Source: RGIG8775 sp045612185
Lineage (GTDB): Bacteria > Bacillota > Clostridia > Oscillospirales > CAG-272
Reading direction: 5' to 3'
DNA: 64,000 nt
NCBI GenBank assembly: GCA_045612185.1
Contig: JAZKYO010000130.1
Coordinates: 1 to 64,000 of the forward strand
The notes under the pieces are model-generated. The model saw only the letters and a program-made list of their open reading frames with translations. It made no database searches and had not been told where the DNA came from. A program made the position numbers and the translations under genes. Below, piece after piece: positions 51,618 through 60,091 of the stretch (positions are counted from its first letter, which is position 1; each line of letters begins with the position of its first letter).

Positions 51618-52703
51618 ATGTCAAACAGATTGTTTCAGGGTGTAATTCATCAGATGAAGGACGCCATTGACCGAGTTATAGGCGTTATAGACGAGAATGG
51701 AAGCATTATCGCCTGCTCGGAGCTTGTTCACGTTGGAGAAGTTAAGCAGGGAATTCGTGACGAGCTTGCATACTCGGGAGAGGTGTTCGTTCTTGACGGC
51801 TACACTTACAGAGCTATCAACGTGGGACTTAAAGCTGAATATACCGTTTTCGTTGAGGGCGAGGATAAAGTAGCGGACAAAATGTCCAAGCTTCTTACCA
51901 TCTCTCTTGGAAACATCAAGAATCTTTACGATGAAAAATACGATAAGGGTTCGTTCATTAAAAATATTATTTTGGATAATATTCTCCCCAGCGATATATA
52001 CATTAAGAGTAAGGAGCTTCATTTCAACACAGAAGAGGTTCGCATCGTCTTCCTTATTAAATTTTACGGCAAGACAGATATGATGCCTTTTGAAATGCTC
52101 CAGAATATGTTTCCCGATAAGTCCAAGGATTACGTCATCAGCGTAGGCGAGCATGATATCGTGCTTGTTAAGGATATCAAGCAGGGAACAGACGGTAAGG
52201 AAATTGAGAAGATAGCTACAAATATTGCTGATACTCTCAGTACAGAATTTTACACAAAGGTTGCTATTGGTATTTCTACTATCGTTGATAATATCAAAGA
52301 CCTTGCGCGTGCGTACAAAGAGGCTCAGGTTGCCCTTGACGTAGGAAAGGTTTTTGAAACAGAAAAGAATATCATCAGTTATGAGAATCTTGGTATAGGC
52401 AGACTTATTTACCAGCTTCCCACCACTCTTTGCGAAATGTTCCTTCAGGAAGTGTTCAAAAAGGGAAGTCTTGAGTCGCTTGACCGCGAAACCCTCATGA
52501 CGATTCAGAGCTTTTTTGAAAACAACCTTAACGTTTCCGAAACCTCAAGAAAGCTTTTTGTACACCGTAATACACTTGTGTACAGACTTGAAAAAATCCG
52601 CAAGCTCACAGGTCTTGACCTCAGAGAGTTTGAGCATGCGATTACTTTCAAGGTCGCCCTTATGGTTAAGAAATACCTCAATTCCAAGCCCGGCAAGTTC
52701 TAA
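51618..52703 (+). CDS. CdaR/PucR-type transcriptional regulator
   Basis: A 361-residue regulator. The N-terminal part (about 1-90) is a small sensor (AIDRVIGVIDENGSIIACSE), the middle a GGDEF-like CdaR domain (VAIGISTIVDNIKDLARAYKEAQVALDVG), and the C-terminal 60 residues the PucR HTH: FFENNLNVSETSRKLFVHRN, TLVYRLEKIRKLTGLDLREF. Relatives control purine, sugar-diacid or amino-acid use. The next gene, an S41 protease, follows after 96 bases with a hairpin between; no metabolic target is obvious. Confidence 0.88.
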   Translation: MSNRLFQGVIHQMKDAIDRVIGVIDENGSIIACSELVHVGEVKQGIRDELAYSGEVFVLDGYTYRAINVGLKAEYTVFVEGEDKVADKMSKLLTISLGNIKNLYDEKYDKGSFIKNIILDNILPSDIYIKSKELHFNTEEVRIVFLIKFYGKTDMMPFEMLQNMFPDKSKDYVISVGEHDIVLVKDIKQGTDGKEIEKIATNIADTLSTEFYTKVAIGISTIVDNIKDLARAYKEAQVALDVGKVFETEKNIISYENLGIGRLIYQLPTTLCEMFLQEVFKKGSLESLDRETLMTIQSFFENNLNVSETSRKLFVHRNTLVYRLEKIRKLTGLDLREFEHAITFKVALMVKKYLNSKPGKF

Positions 52704-52716
52704 TTTATACATATTT

Positions 52717-52767
52717 CATATAAGCGGAGCGAGCGTGTTTAATAAGTACGTTTGTTTCGCTTATGTG
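52717..52767 (+). ncRNA. Long G-U-tolerant RNA hairpin between the regulator and S41 protease genes
   Basis: A stem of about 20 pairs joins 52717-52736 to 52748-52767 across an 11-base loop. It begins ATAAGCG / CGCTTAT and contains several G-U pairs, all with G on the left and U on the right when read as plus-strand RNA. On the other strand these would be C-A mismatches, so the structure belongs to the plus transcript. There is no U-run, so it is not a standard terminator; a processing or stability element is likely. Confidence 0.6.
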
Positions 52768-52799
52768 TGTAATTTGAATAAAATATTAAGGAGCTTACT

Positions 52800-54119
52800 A
52801 TGCAGGATAACCTTGAGCCAAGGTGTGAGAATATGTCGAACGAGCACGATAAAAGCGAGTTTTGGTTAAAAGTTTTCGGGATTATTTGTGTCGCATTGCT
52901 CTTGGTGGTGGTTACGGCAATGTTGACTTTTTCTCTTACCGTAAACCATTTCGTTGTAAATCCGAACAATGGTGATAAACTTTCGGATACAATAGACGTT
53001 GTTAAAGGGTACCTTGATGCTTACGCATACTTTGATTGCGATGAGGACGCGAGAATTGAGGCGGCTGTCAAGGCTTACGTTTCGGCGTCTGACGACAAGT
53101 ACAGTGTTTTCTATAACGCCGAAGAATTTAAGTCTCTTAACGATGATAAAGAGGGACGGTTTATCGGAATAGGCGTTTCAATTGCCGAAAAAGAAATTGT
53201 TTATGAAGGCAAAAGTCTTAAACTTATAGAAATAATAAACGTTTATGATAATTCCCCTGCGCTTGATGCGGGCCTTCACAGCGGAGATTTGATCTATTCG
53301 GTTGATACTACCGATGGGGAGGTATTTACAAGCGAAGTTGGTCTTGACGTTACTTCCTCGAAAATAAAAGGCGAAGAAGGAACATCGGTTACAATAACAA
53401 TTCTTCGACCTTACGCCGACGGATATGAAAAACTTGATTTTACACTTGTGAGACGTGCGGTAGAGGTGAAATCGGTAACATGGTTTGTTGCCGAAAATAC
53501 TCCAAGTGTCGGTGTGGTTACCATAACGCAATTTGATCTTAATACCCCTGCTTTGCTTACCGCGTCGGTTGATGCGCTGAAGGAACAAAATATTAAAAAA
53601 ATCGTTATAGATATGCGCGACAACGGCGGCGGAGAGCTTAATTCGGTTCTTGCCTGCGCCAGCTATTTTCTGAACCCGGGCGATATAATCGTAAGCGCAG
53701 AGGATAAGAACGGAAACATAGAAGAGTATGACGTGCGCACGCGCTCATATATTAAGTCGGCTTATTCCTCTTGTGAGGTTAAAAACGAGGATATAGGAAA
53801 ATACCGCGATTTTGAAGTTGCGGTGTTGGTTAATGGAAATACCGCCAGCGCGGCGGAGCTTCTTACAGCGGTTTTCAGAGACTATGGGCTTGCGCCGGTG
53901 ATCGGTGAACAAACCTTTGGTAAAGGCACTATGCAGAGCACGTATTCTCTTGCTAAACTAGGCGTAGAAGGCGGAATTAAATTTACCACGGACCTCTATT
54001 ATCCCCCTTGCGGAGAGAATTATGACGGAGTGGGAATAACTCCCGATATAGTAGTTACCCCCGATGAAAGCCAAAACGACGCACAGTTGCTTGCGGCAAT
54101 AGAAGAACTTTTAAAATAA
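52800..54119 (+). CDS. S41-family carboxyl-terminal processing protease
   Basis: A 439-residue membrane-anchored serine protease. One membrane helix near residues 28-52 (IICVALLLVVVTAMLTFSLTV), a PDZ domain (about 115-200, FIGIGVSIAEKEIVY to SPALDAGLHSGDLIYSVD) and the catalytic domain with VIDMRDNGGGELNS, nucleophile Ser in NGNTASAAELLTAVF (about 349) and general-base Lys in GEQTFGKGTMQ (about 375). Ctp proteases trim or degrade envelope proteins. AAGGAGC ribosome site. Probably cotranscribed with the preceding regulator. Confidence 0.93.
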   Translation: MQDNLEPRCENMSNEHDKSEFWLKVFGIICVALLLVVVTAMLTFSLTVNHFVVNPNNGDKLSDTIDVVKGYLDAYAYFDCDEDARIEAAVKAYVSASDDKYSVFYNAEEFKSLNDDKEGRFIGIGVSIAEKEIVYEGKSLKLIEIINVYDNSPALDAGLHSGDLIYSVDTTDGEVFTSEVGLDVTSSKIKGEEGTSVTITILRPYADGYEKLDFTLVRRAVEVKSVTWFVAENTPSVGVVTITQFDLNTPALLTASVDALKEQNIKKIVIDMRDNGGGELNSVLACASYFLNPGDIIVSAEDKNGNIEEYDVRTRSYIKSAYSSCEVKNEDIGKYRDFEVAVLVNGNTASAAELLTAVFRDYGLAPVIGEQTFGKGTMQSTYSLAKLGVEGGIKFTTDLYYPPCGENYDGVGITPDIVVTPDESQNDAQLLAAIEELLK

Positions 54120-54174
54120 TAAACAATTCGCGACCGACGACCGCGTAAAATAGCCGTCGGAGAAGGAGCATATT

Positions 54175-54654
54175 ATGGCAAAGACAAAGCAAAGGTATAC
54201 AAAACAGGGTTACGAACTCCTGGTAAACGAACTTAATTACCTTAAAAATGAAAAACGTGAGCAGGTAAAAGAGGCAATAGCTACCGCTAGATCCTTCGGA
54301 GACCTTTCCGAGAACTCCGAGTATGATGAAGCTCGAAACGAACAGGCCAAGGTAGAAGCGCGTATAGCCGAGCTTGAGGCACTTATTGAGAACGCCGAGA
54401 TATTCGATGACTCTAATCTTGACACCTCGATAGTTAATATCGGTTCTTTCGTTAAGGTTTACGATAAAAAGAACGATGAGGAAATTGAGTATCATATAGT
54501 TGGTTCTAACGAAACCGATCCTTTCGAAAATAAAATTTCGGTTGAGTCTCCCGTGGGAGTCGCTCTTAACGGTAAGAAGGCGGGCGACGTTGTGGCAGTT
54601 CACGCACCTGCAGGAACTATAACCCTTGAAATTCGTGAAGTATCCAGAAAATAA
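54175..54654 (+). CDS. greA: Transcription elongation factor GreA
   Basis: A 159-residue factor that enters the RNA-polymerase secondary channel and triggers cleavage of backtracked RNA. The N-terminal coiled coil has the tip acidic residues in ATARSFGDLSENSEYDEARNEQA, and the C-terminal FKBP-like domain carries SVESPVGVALNGKKAGDVV. Ribosome site GGAGAAGGAG; a six-base inverted repeat (CCGACG 54134-54139 / CGTCGG 54155-54160) lies just before it. greA-lysS is a common pairing in Clostridia. Confidence 0.97.
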   Translation: MAKTKQRYTKQGYELLVNELNYLKNEKREQVKEAIATARSFGDLSENSEYDEARNEQAKVEARIAELEALIENAEIFDDSNLDTSIVNIGSFVKVYDKKNDEEIEYHIVGSNETDPFENKISVESPVGVALNGKKAGDVVAVHAPAGTITLEIREVSRK

Positions 54655-54674
54655 CCCCCTGAAAGGACATTGAA

Positions 54675-56171
54675 ATGGCAGATGTAAATAACACTCCTGT
54701 TGTTGAGGAACAGGACCTTAATGAAATATTGCGTATAAGAAGAGCTAAGCTTAAAGAGCTTGTTGACGCAGGTCAGAACCCCTATGAAAAGGTTAAGTTT
54801 GATTTTGACACATACTCGGTTCAGATCAAGGAAGACTTTGAAAATTACGAGAACAAGGACGTAGCTATCGCGGGCAGAATTATGAGTCGCCGCGATATGG
54901 GTAAGGCTAACTTTATCGACGTTGCGGACGGTAAGGGAAGAATACAGTGCTACATCAAAATAGACGAAGTAGGCGAAGAGGTTTTTGAACAGTACAAAAA
55001 GTGGGATATCGGTGACATCGTAGGTATCAAGGGCTTTGCGTTCAGAACCCGCCGCGGCGAGATTTCGGTACACGTAAAAGAGATAGAGCTTCTTTCCAAA
55101 TCGCTCCTTCCTCTTCCCGAAAAGTTCCACGGACTTACCAACACCGACCTTCGTTACCGTCAGAGATACGTTGACCTTATCGTTAATCCCGAGGTGAAGG
55201 ATACATTTATCAAGCGTAGCCTTATACTCAAGGAGATAAGAAATTACCTTGACAGCAAAGGATTCCTTGAGGTTGATACGCCTATACTTACACCCTTTGA
55301 AATCGGTGCGTCCGCAAGACCTTTCGTAACTCATCATAACACTCTTGATATGGATATGTACCTCAGAATCGAGACAGAGCTTTATCTTAAGCGACTTATC
55401 GTAGGCGGTATGGACAGAGTTTATGAGGTTGGACGTATATTCAGAAACGAGGGTATGGATACAAAGCATAACCCCGAATTTACAACCATAGAGCTTTACC
55501 AGGCTTATACCGACTATAAGGGTATGATGGATCTTGTAGAGGAGCTTTATAAGCTTCTTGCCGAAAAGATATGCGGTTCTCTTGATATTACTTATCAGGG
55601 CAAGGAAATCCATATGGGTCAGTGGGAACGCCTTACTATGGTAGAGGCGGTTAAGAAGTATTCGGGTTGCGATTACTATGAATGGGCTACCGATGAGGAC
55701 GCAAGAGCTTGCGCTAAGAAGATGCACGTTGAAGTGCCCGCAGACGCTACCAAGGGCGCAGTACTTGTTGAGCTGTTCGACGCTTACGTAGAAGAAAAGC
55801 TTATTCAGCCTACCTTTATCTACGACTACCCCGTTGAAAACAGCCCACTTGCAAAGCGCAAAGCCGATGAGCCTGCGTTCACAGAGCGCTTTGAGTACTT
55901 TATCAACGCCACTGAGTTTGGAAATGCGTTCAGTGAGCTTAACGACCCCATCGACCAGAAGCAGAGATTTGAAAAGCAGGTTGCTGCAAAACGCGCAGAG
56001 GATCCTAACACCACAGCTCAGGTAGACTACGATTATGTAACAGCTCTTGAGTATGGCATGGCGCCTACGGGCGGACTTGGCTTCGGTATCGACCGACTTG
56101 TAATGCTGCTTACAGATAGCGCGTCTATCAGAGACGTATTGTTGTTCCCGACAATGAAGCAGATCGACTGA
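54675..56171 (+). CDS. lysS: Lysyl-tRNA synthetase, class II
   Basis: A 498-residue enzyme charging tRNA-Lys. The OB-fold anticodon domain covers about 60-160 (VAIAGRIMSRRDMGKANFIDV), motif 1 about 190-230 (RYRQRYVDLIVNPEVKDTFI), motif 2 about 255-275 (YEVGRIFRNEGMDTKHNPEF) and motif 3 near the end (MAPTGGLGFGIDRLVMLLTD). Cotranscribed with greA, 20 bases downstream. A terminator follows. Confidence 0.97.
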   Translation: MADVNNTPVVEEQDLNEILRIRRAKLKELVDAGQNPYEKVKFDFDTYSVQIKEDFENYENKDVAIAGRIMSRRDMGKANFIDVADGKGRIQCYIKIDEVGEEVFEQYKKWDIGDIVGIKGFAFRTRRGEISVHVKEIELLSKSLLPLPEKFHGLTNTDLRYRQRYVDLIVNPEVKDTFIKRSLILKEIRNYLDSKGFLEVDTPILTPFEIGASARPFVTHHNTLDMDMYLRIETELYLKRLIVGGMDRVYEVGRIFRNEGMDTKHNPEFTTIELYQAYTDYKGMMDLVEELYKLLAEKICGSLDITYQGKEIHMGQWERLTMVEAVKKYSGCDYYEWATDEDARACAKKMHVEVPADATKGAVLVELFDAYVEEKLIQPTFIYDYPVENSPLAKRKADEPAFTERFEYFINATEFGNAFSELNDPIDQKQRFEKQVAAKRAEDPNTTAQVDYDYVTALEYGMAPTGGLGFGIDRLVMLLTDSASIRDVLLFPTMKQID

Positions 56172-56193
56172 TAATCAGCCGATACGCAAATAT

Positions 56194-56227
56194 AAACGGC
56201 GAGGGAATAAGTCTCTCGCCGTTTTTT
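56194..56227 (+). terminator. Intrinsic terminator after lysS
   Basis: AAACGGCGAG and CTCGCCGTTT arms then a T-run. Only 24 bases separate it from the next gene, leaving no room for a promoter after it. Confidence 0.85.
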
Positions 56228-56251
56228 AATATCAAGCAGAGTGGAGGAAGT

Positions 56252-56971
56252 ATGAAGGATAAGTATACAGAATCGGATATTCACGTAAAAAACAAATTTA
56301 TTGAAAAGCTGGATAATTTTTGGTTTTACTATAAAATACACGTGTTGGTGGCTGTTTTTGTCGTTTTTGTGCTTACAGTTTGCTTCGTCCAGTCTTGCAG
56401 TAAAGAAGAAAGCGACGTTACCGTGCTTTACACAGGCCCGTATCTTTACAGCTCAACAGAGCTTGAGGGGGTCAGGGAAGAGTTAAATGCGGCAATGCCG
56501 AGTGACTTCGACGGAAACGGGAAAAAGTATACCGATATAGTGACTTATCAGGTTATGAGCGAAGAGCAGATTCTTGAATACGAGGCGTATTTGAAGCAGG
56601 ATAACCCCAAAGCTACTATTGACCGTACCTATTTTACTACGCAGATGCAGACATATAATAACTTTGTTCTTACCGGAGAGTGCGGCGTATTCTTACTTGA
56701 CAGTCATTTATATGAAAAGCTTATATCACTTGATAAGGAACACATAGTTCTTAGACCGCTTTCCGAGGTGTTCGCAGAAATTCCCGATAGCGCAATAGGG
56801 GAATACGGAATAAAATTTTCGGAGACCGAGCTGTATAAAAACTCTGAAAATCTTTCAAAGCTTCCTGAGGATACGGTGCTTTGCATTACACAACCGTTTG
56901 TAATGGGAAAATCGGGAAACCAAAAGCTCTATAACCGAATGACACAAATGTTTGTCGCAATGGCGAAATAG
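56252..56971 (+). CDS. Membrane-anchored protein of unknown function
   Basis: A 239-residue protein I do not recognise. A charged cytoplasmic start of about 30 residues is followed by one membrane helix (about 30-50, HVLVAVFVVFVLTVCFV) and an extracytoplasmic domain with mixed alpha/beta character (DVTVLYTGPYLYSSTELEG, NNFVLTGECGVFLLDSHLYEK, LPEDTVLCITQPFV). The CSK just after the helix is not in a lipobox position. GTGGAGGAAG ribosome site. Followed by the pseudouridine synthase after twelve bases. Confidence 0.65.
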   Translation: MKDKYTESDIHVKNKFIEKLDNFWFYYKIHVLVAVFVVFVLTVCFVQSCSKEESDVTVLYTGPYLYSSTELEGVREELNAAMPSDFDGNGKKYTDIVTYQVMSEEQILEYEAYLKQDNPKATIDRTYFTTQMQTYNNFVLTGECGVFLLDSHLYEKLISLDKEHIVLRPLSEVFAEIPDSAIGEYGIKFSETELYKNSENLSKLPEDTVLCITQPFVMGKSGNQKLYNRMTQMFVAMAK

Positions 56972-56983
56972 AGAGGGTAAGAT

Positions 56984-57697
56984 TTGAGACTTGATAAATT
57001 TTTGAGTGTTACAGCAACCGCAACACGAAGTGAATCGGGAAAAGCTGCGCGCGGGGGGCGTATTCTGGTAAACGGAGTTGCGTGTAAAAACGCTTCAATT
57101 CACATAGACCCCGATAATGATGTTGTTATTTATAACGGTGAGCGCGTTGTTTACCGAAAATATACCTATATAATGCTTAACAAACCCAAAGGGTTGGTTA
57201 GTGCCACCGAGGATAACAACGATAAAACAGTGCTTGAGCTTTTGCCCGAAAAGCTCAGGGGAATCGGTCTTTTCCCTTGCGGAAGGCTCGATAAAAACAC
57301 GGTGGGGCTTATGCTTCTCACCGACAACGGAGAGCTTGGTCATAAGCTCTTGGCTCCTAAAAGTCACGTTTCGAAAACTTATGGATTTGAGTGCCTGTAC
57401 GAACTTAGCGATGACGATGTTAAGGCTCTCGAAAACGGGGTTTATATTGCGGGGGGATATCTTACCAAGCCCGCAAAAATCAAGCTTTATGATGGCAGAC
57501 TTTCGGGAGAGATTACCATTACAGAAGGAAAATACCACCAAATCAAATTTATGTTTGAAACGGTGAAAAATAAAATAACCGAGCTTGAGCGTCTCACGTT
57601 CGGACCTTTAGCCAAGGACGAAAAACTCGCAAGAGGGGAATGGAGATACTTGACCGACTCGGAAGTTGAAATGCTTGAAAAGCATTGTGAACAGTAA
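56984..57697 (+). CDS. Pseudouridine synthase, RsuA/RluB family
   Basis: A 237-residue rRNA pseudouridine synthase. An S4 RNA-binding domain covers about 1-60 (MRLDKFLSV, GGRILVNGVACKNAS), then the catalytic domain with IMLNKPKGLVSATEDN, the catalytic Asp in PCGRLDKNTVGLMLLTDNG (about residue 102) and the late GKYHQIKFMF. Family members modify one uridine in 16S or 23S rRNA; length fits RsuA (U516 of 16S) best but this is not certain. Starts at TTG 56984 with GAGAGGG ahead. Confidence 0.9.
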   Translation: MRLDKFLSVTATATRSESGKAARGGRILVNGVACKNASIHIDPDNDVVIYNGERVVYRKYTYIMLNKPKGLVSATEDNNDKTVLELLPEKLRGIGLFPCGRLDKNTVGLMLLTDNGELGHKLLAPKSHVSKTYGFECLYELSDDDVKALENGVYIAGGYLTKPAKIKLYDGRLSGEITITEGKYHQIKFMFETVKNKITELERLTFGPLAKDEKLARGEWRYLTDSEVEMLEKHCEQ

Positions 57698-57726
57698 ATT
57701 TTTGCTCTTGAACGGAGGACTTTTAA

Positions 57727-59883
57727 ATGGATATTATTAAAACACTTGCAGAAGAATTCAAACTTAAAGAGGAACAGGTGAAAAATACTGTCGACCTCAT
57801 TGACGAAGGAAATACCATTCCTTTTATCGCGAGATACCGTAAAGAGGTTACTGGAAGCCTTGACGATACGCTTCTTCGTGACCTGGTTGACAGACTTACC
57901 TATCTTCGAAATATAGAAAAGCGCAAAGAGGAAGTTAAGTCACTTATTGACGGTCAGGGCAAGCTTACCGAGGAGTTGGTGGCGGCAATCGATAATGCGC
58001 AGACCATAACCGAGGTTGACGATATCTACCGTCCGTACAGACCGCATAGAAAAACGCGTGCTTCGGTGGCGCGCGAAAAGGGTCTTGAGCCGCTTGCTGA
58101 ACTTATTATCAAGCAGCTTGAAGCCTATGAAGCACCCCTTGAGGTTTTGGCTGAGGCTTATATTGATGAGGAAAAAGGTGTTGCGTCTGCGGAGGAAGCT
58201 CTTGCGGGAGCACGTGATATTATAGCCGAAGATGTTTCGGACAACGCTGAGTTCAGAAAAGAAATCCGCCGCCTTACCTTTGAGTACGGCTTTATAGTAT
58301 CAAAGGGGACAAAAGAAGAGGATTCGGTATATTCTCCTTATTATGACTATAACGAGAAGATTAACAAAATTCCTTCCCACAGAGTTCTTGCTATCAATAG
58401 AGGGGAGAAAGAAGAGTTTCTCAAGGTTGACGTTACGGTTGATCCCAACCTTATTCTCAGCTTCCTTTATAATCAAGTGCTTGAGAATACAAAGAGCCCT
58501 GCTCAAAGCCACGTGACAGCGGCTATTGACGATAGCTATGACCGACTTATCGCACCTTCGGTTGAACGCGAAATCCGTTCCGACCTGTTCGATAATGCGT
58601 GCGAGGGAGCTATTAAGCTTTTCGCCGATAACCTTAAGCATTTGCTTATGCAGTCGCCACTTAAGGGAAAAACTGTGCTTGGCTTTGACCCCGGTTACGT
58701 AAACGGATGTAAGACCGCGGTTGTTGATAAAACTGGTAAGGTTATAGATACCGCCGTGGTTTACCCCACAACCAAATCGCAGGGAAGAATAGAAGAAGCA
58801 AAGCGCATACTTAAGCGCATGATTCTTACTCATAACGTTGATATAGTCGCAATCGGAAACGGAACGGCTTCCAAGGAAAGCGAAATATTTATTGCGGGAC
58901 TTCTTAAAGATATTGACAGAGATGTAAAATACATCGTAGTAAGCGAGGCGGGTGCTTCGGTATACTCTGCGTCTAAGCTTGCGGCTGAGGAATTTCCCGA
59001 CTTTGACGTTATGCAGCGTTCCGCAGTTTCTATCGCACGCAGACTTCAGGATCCTCTTGCCGAGCTTGTTAAGATCGAGCCCCGTTCAATCGGTGTCGGT
59101 CAGTATCAGCACGATATGAAGCCGGCAAGACTTGACGGCGCGCTCGGCGGTGTTGTTGAGGATTGCGTAAACAGCGTGGGCGTTGACCTTAATACCGCAT
59201 CATATTCGTTGCTTTCTTATATCGCGGGTATTAACCTTACGATGGCTAAAAATATAGTTAAATACAGAGAAGAGAACGGGGAGTTTTCTTCACGTAGTCA
59301 AGTGCTTAAAGTGCCGAGAATCGGAGCAAAAGCTTACGAGCAGTGTGCGGGCTTCCTTCGCGTTCCGGGCTCTGATGTAGCCCTTGATAATACGGGCGTG
59401 CATCCCGAATCTTATGCGATTGCTGAAAAGCTTCTCGAAAAATTCGGATATACAGACGCTGACGTTGAAAACGGCGGTATTCCCGAGATCAAGAAAAAGG
59501 CTACCGATTATGGTGTTTCCAGACTTGCAACCGAGCTTGAAGTTGGTGAGCCTACTCTTGAGGATATTATCGCAGAGCTTGAAAAGCCCGGACGTGACGT
59601 TCGTGACGACCTTCCTGCTCCCGTGCTTCGTGATGACGTACTTGACATGGCTGACCTTAAGCCGGGTATGGTCCTTACAGGTACTGTCAGAAACGTAATT
59701 GACTTTGGCGCGTTTGTGGATATAGGCGTTCACCAGGACGGCCTCGTTCACATTTCGGAAATATCCGATAAGTTCGTTAAACATCCGTCCGACGTGCTTT
59801 CTGTTGGTGACGTCGTAAGCGTAAGAGTTTTGGGCGTAGACGTTGCTAAAAAGAGAATTTCGCTCTCTATGAAGATGAAATAA
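57727..59883 (+). CDS. tex: RNA-binding transcription accessory protein Tex
   Basis: A 718-residue nucleic-acid-binding protein related to eukaryotic Spt6. Order of domains: Tex N-terminal helices (EFKLKEEQVKNTVDLIDEGN, then TIPFIARYRKEVTGSLDD), a YqgF-like domain at about 320-430 (VLGFDPGYVNGCKTAVVDKTG), HhH repeats at about 500-560 (MAKNIVKYREENGEFSSRSQ) and an S1 domain at 645-718 (KPGMVLTGTVRNVIDFGAFV). AACGGAGG ribosome site. Follows the pseudouridine synthase by 29 bases. Confidence 0.96.
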   Translation: MDIIKTLAEEFKLKEEQVKNTVDLIDEGNTIPFIARYRKEVTGSLDDTLLRDLVDRLTYLRNIEKRKEEVKSLIDGQGKLTEELVAAIDNAQTITEVDDIYRPYRPHRKTRASVAREKGLEPLAELIIKQLEAYEAPLEVLAEAYIDEEKGVASAEEALAGARDIIAEDVSDNAEFRKEIRRLTFEYGFIVSKGTKEEDSVYSPYYDYNEKINKIPSHRVLAINRGEKEEFLKVDVTVDPNLILSFLYNQVLENTKSPAQSHVTAAIDDSYDRLIAPSVEREIRSDLFDNACEGAIKLFADNLKHLLMQSPLKGKTVLGFDPGYVNGCKTAVVDKTGKVIDTAVVYPTTKSQGRIEEAKRILKRMILTHNVDIVAIGNGTASKESEIFIAGLLKDIDRDVKYIVVSEAGASVYSASKLAAEEFPDFDVMQRSAVSIARRLQDPLAELVKIEPRSIGVGQYQHDMKPARLDGALGGVVEDCVNSVGVDLNTASYSLLSYIAGINLTMAKNIVKYREENGEFSSRSQVLKVPRIGAKAYEQCAGFLRVPGSDVALDNTGVHPESYAIAEKLLEKFGYTDADVENGGIPEIKKKATDYGVSRLATELEVGEPTLEDIIAELEKPGRDVRDDLPAPVLRDDVLDMADLKPGMVLTGTVRNVIDFGAFVDIGVHQDGLVHISEISDKFVKHPSDVLSVGDVVSVRVLGVDVAKKRISLSMKMK

Positions 59884-59995
59884 TTTTAATATATTAAAAT
59901 CGGTGTCGTGCGTAATAATTGAGAATTCATAATTTATTAGCTTTAATTGTGCAATATAACCAAATACGAAGGCGAATTTTTGGGAAATAAACTGC

Positions 59996-60024
59996 TTTAC
60001 TTTTTCAATGAAATTTGTTATAAT
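59996..60024 (+). promoter_or_regulatory. Sigma-A promoter of the MsmX/MalK-type ATPase
   Basis: TTTACT (59996-60001), 17 bases, TATAAT (60019-60024), about 60 bases of AT-rich leader before the ATG. Confidence 0.7.
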
Positions 60025-60091
60025 ATTGTAGGTAAAAATTTATTTTAACTTTATAAATTTACGGTTTTCAAATTTAAGGAGGAAACATTAA

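Noticed and set aside
54134..54160. Regulatory hairpin before greA
   Set aside because: Only six paired bases with a 15-base loop; mentioned with greA but not called as an element.
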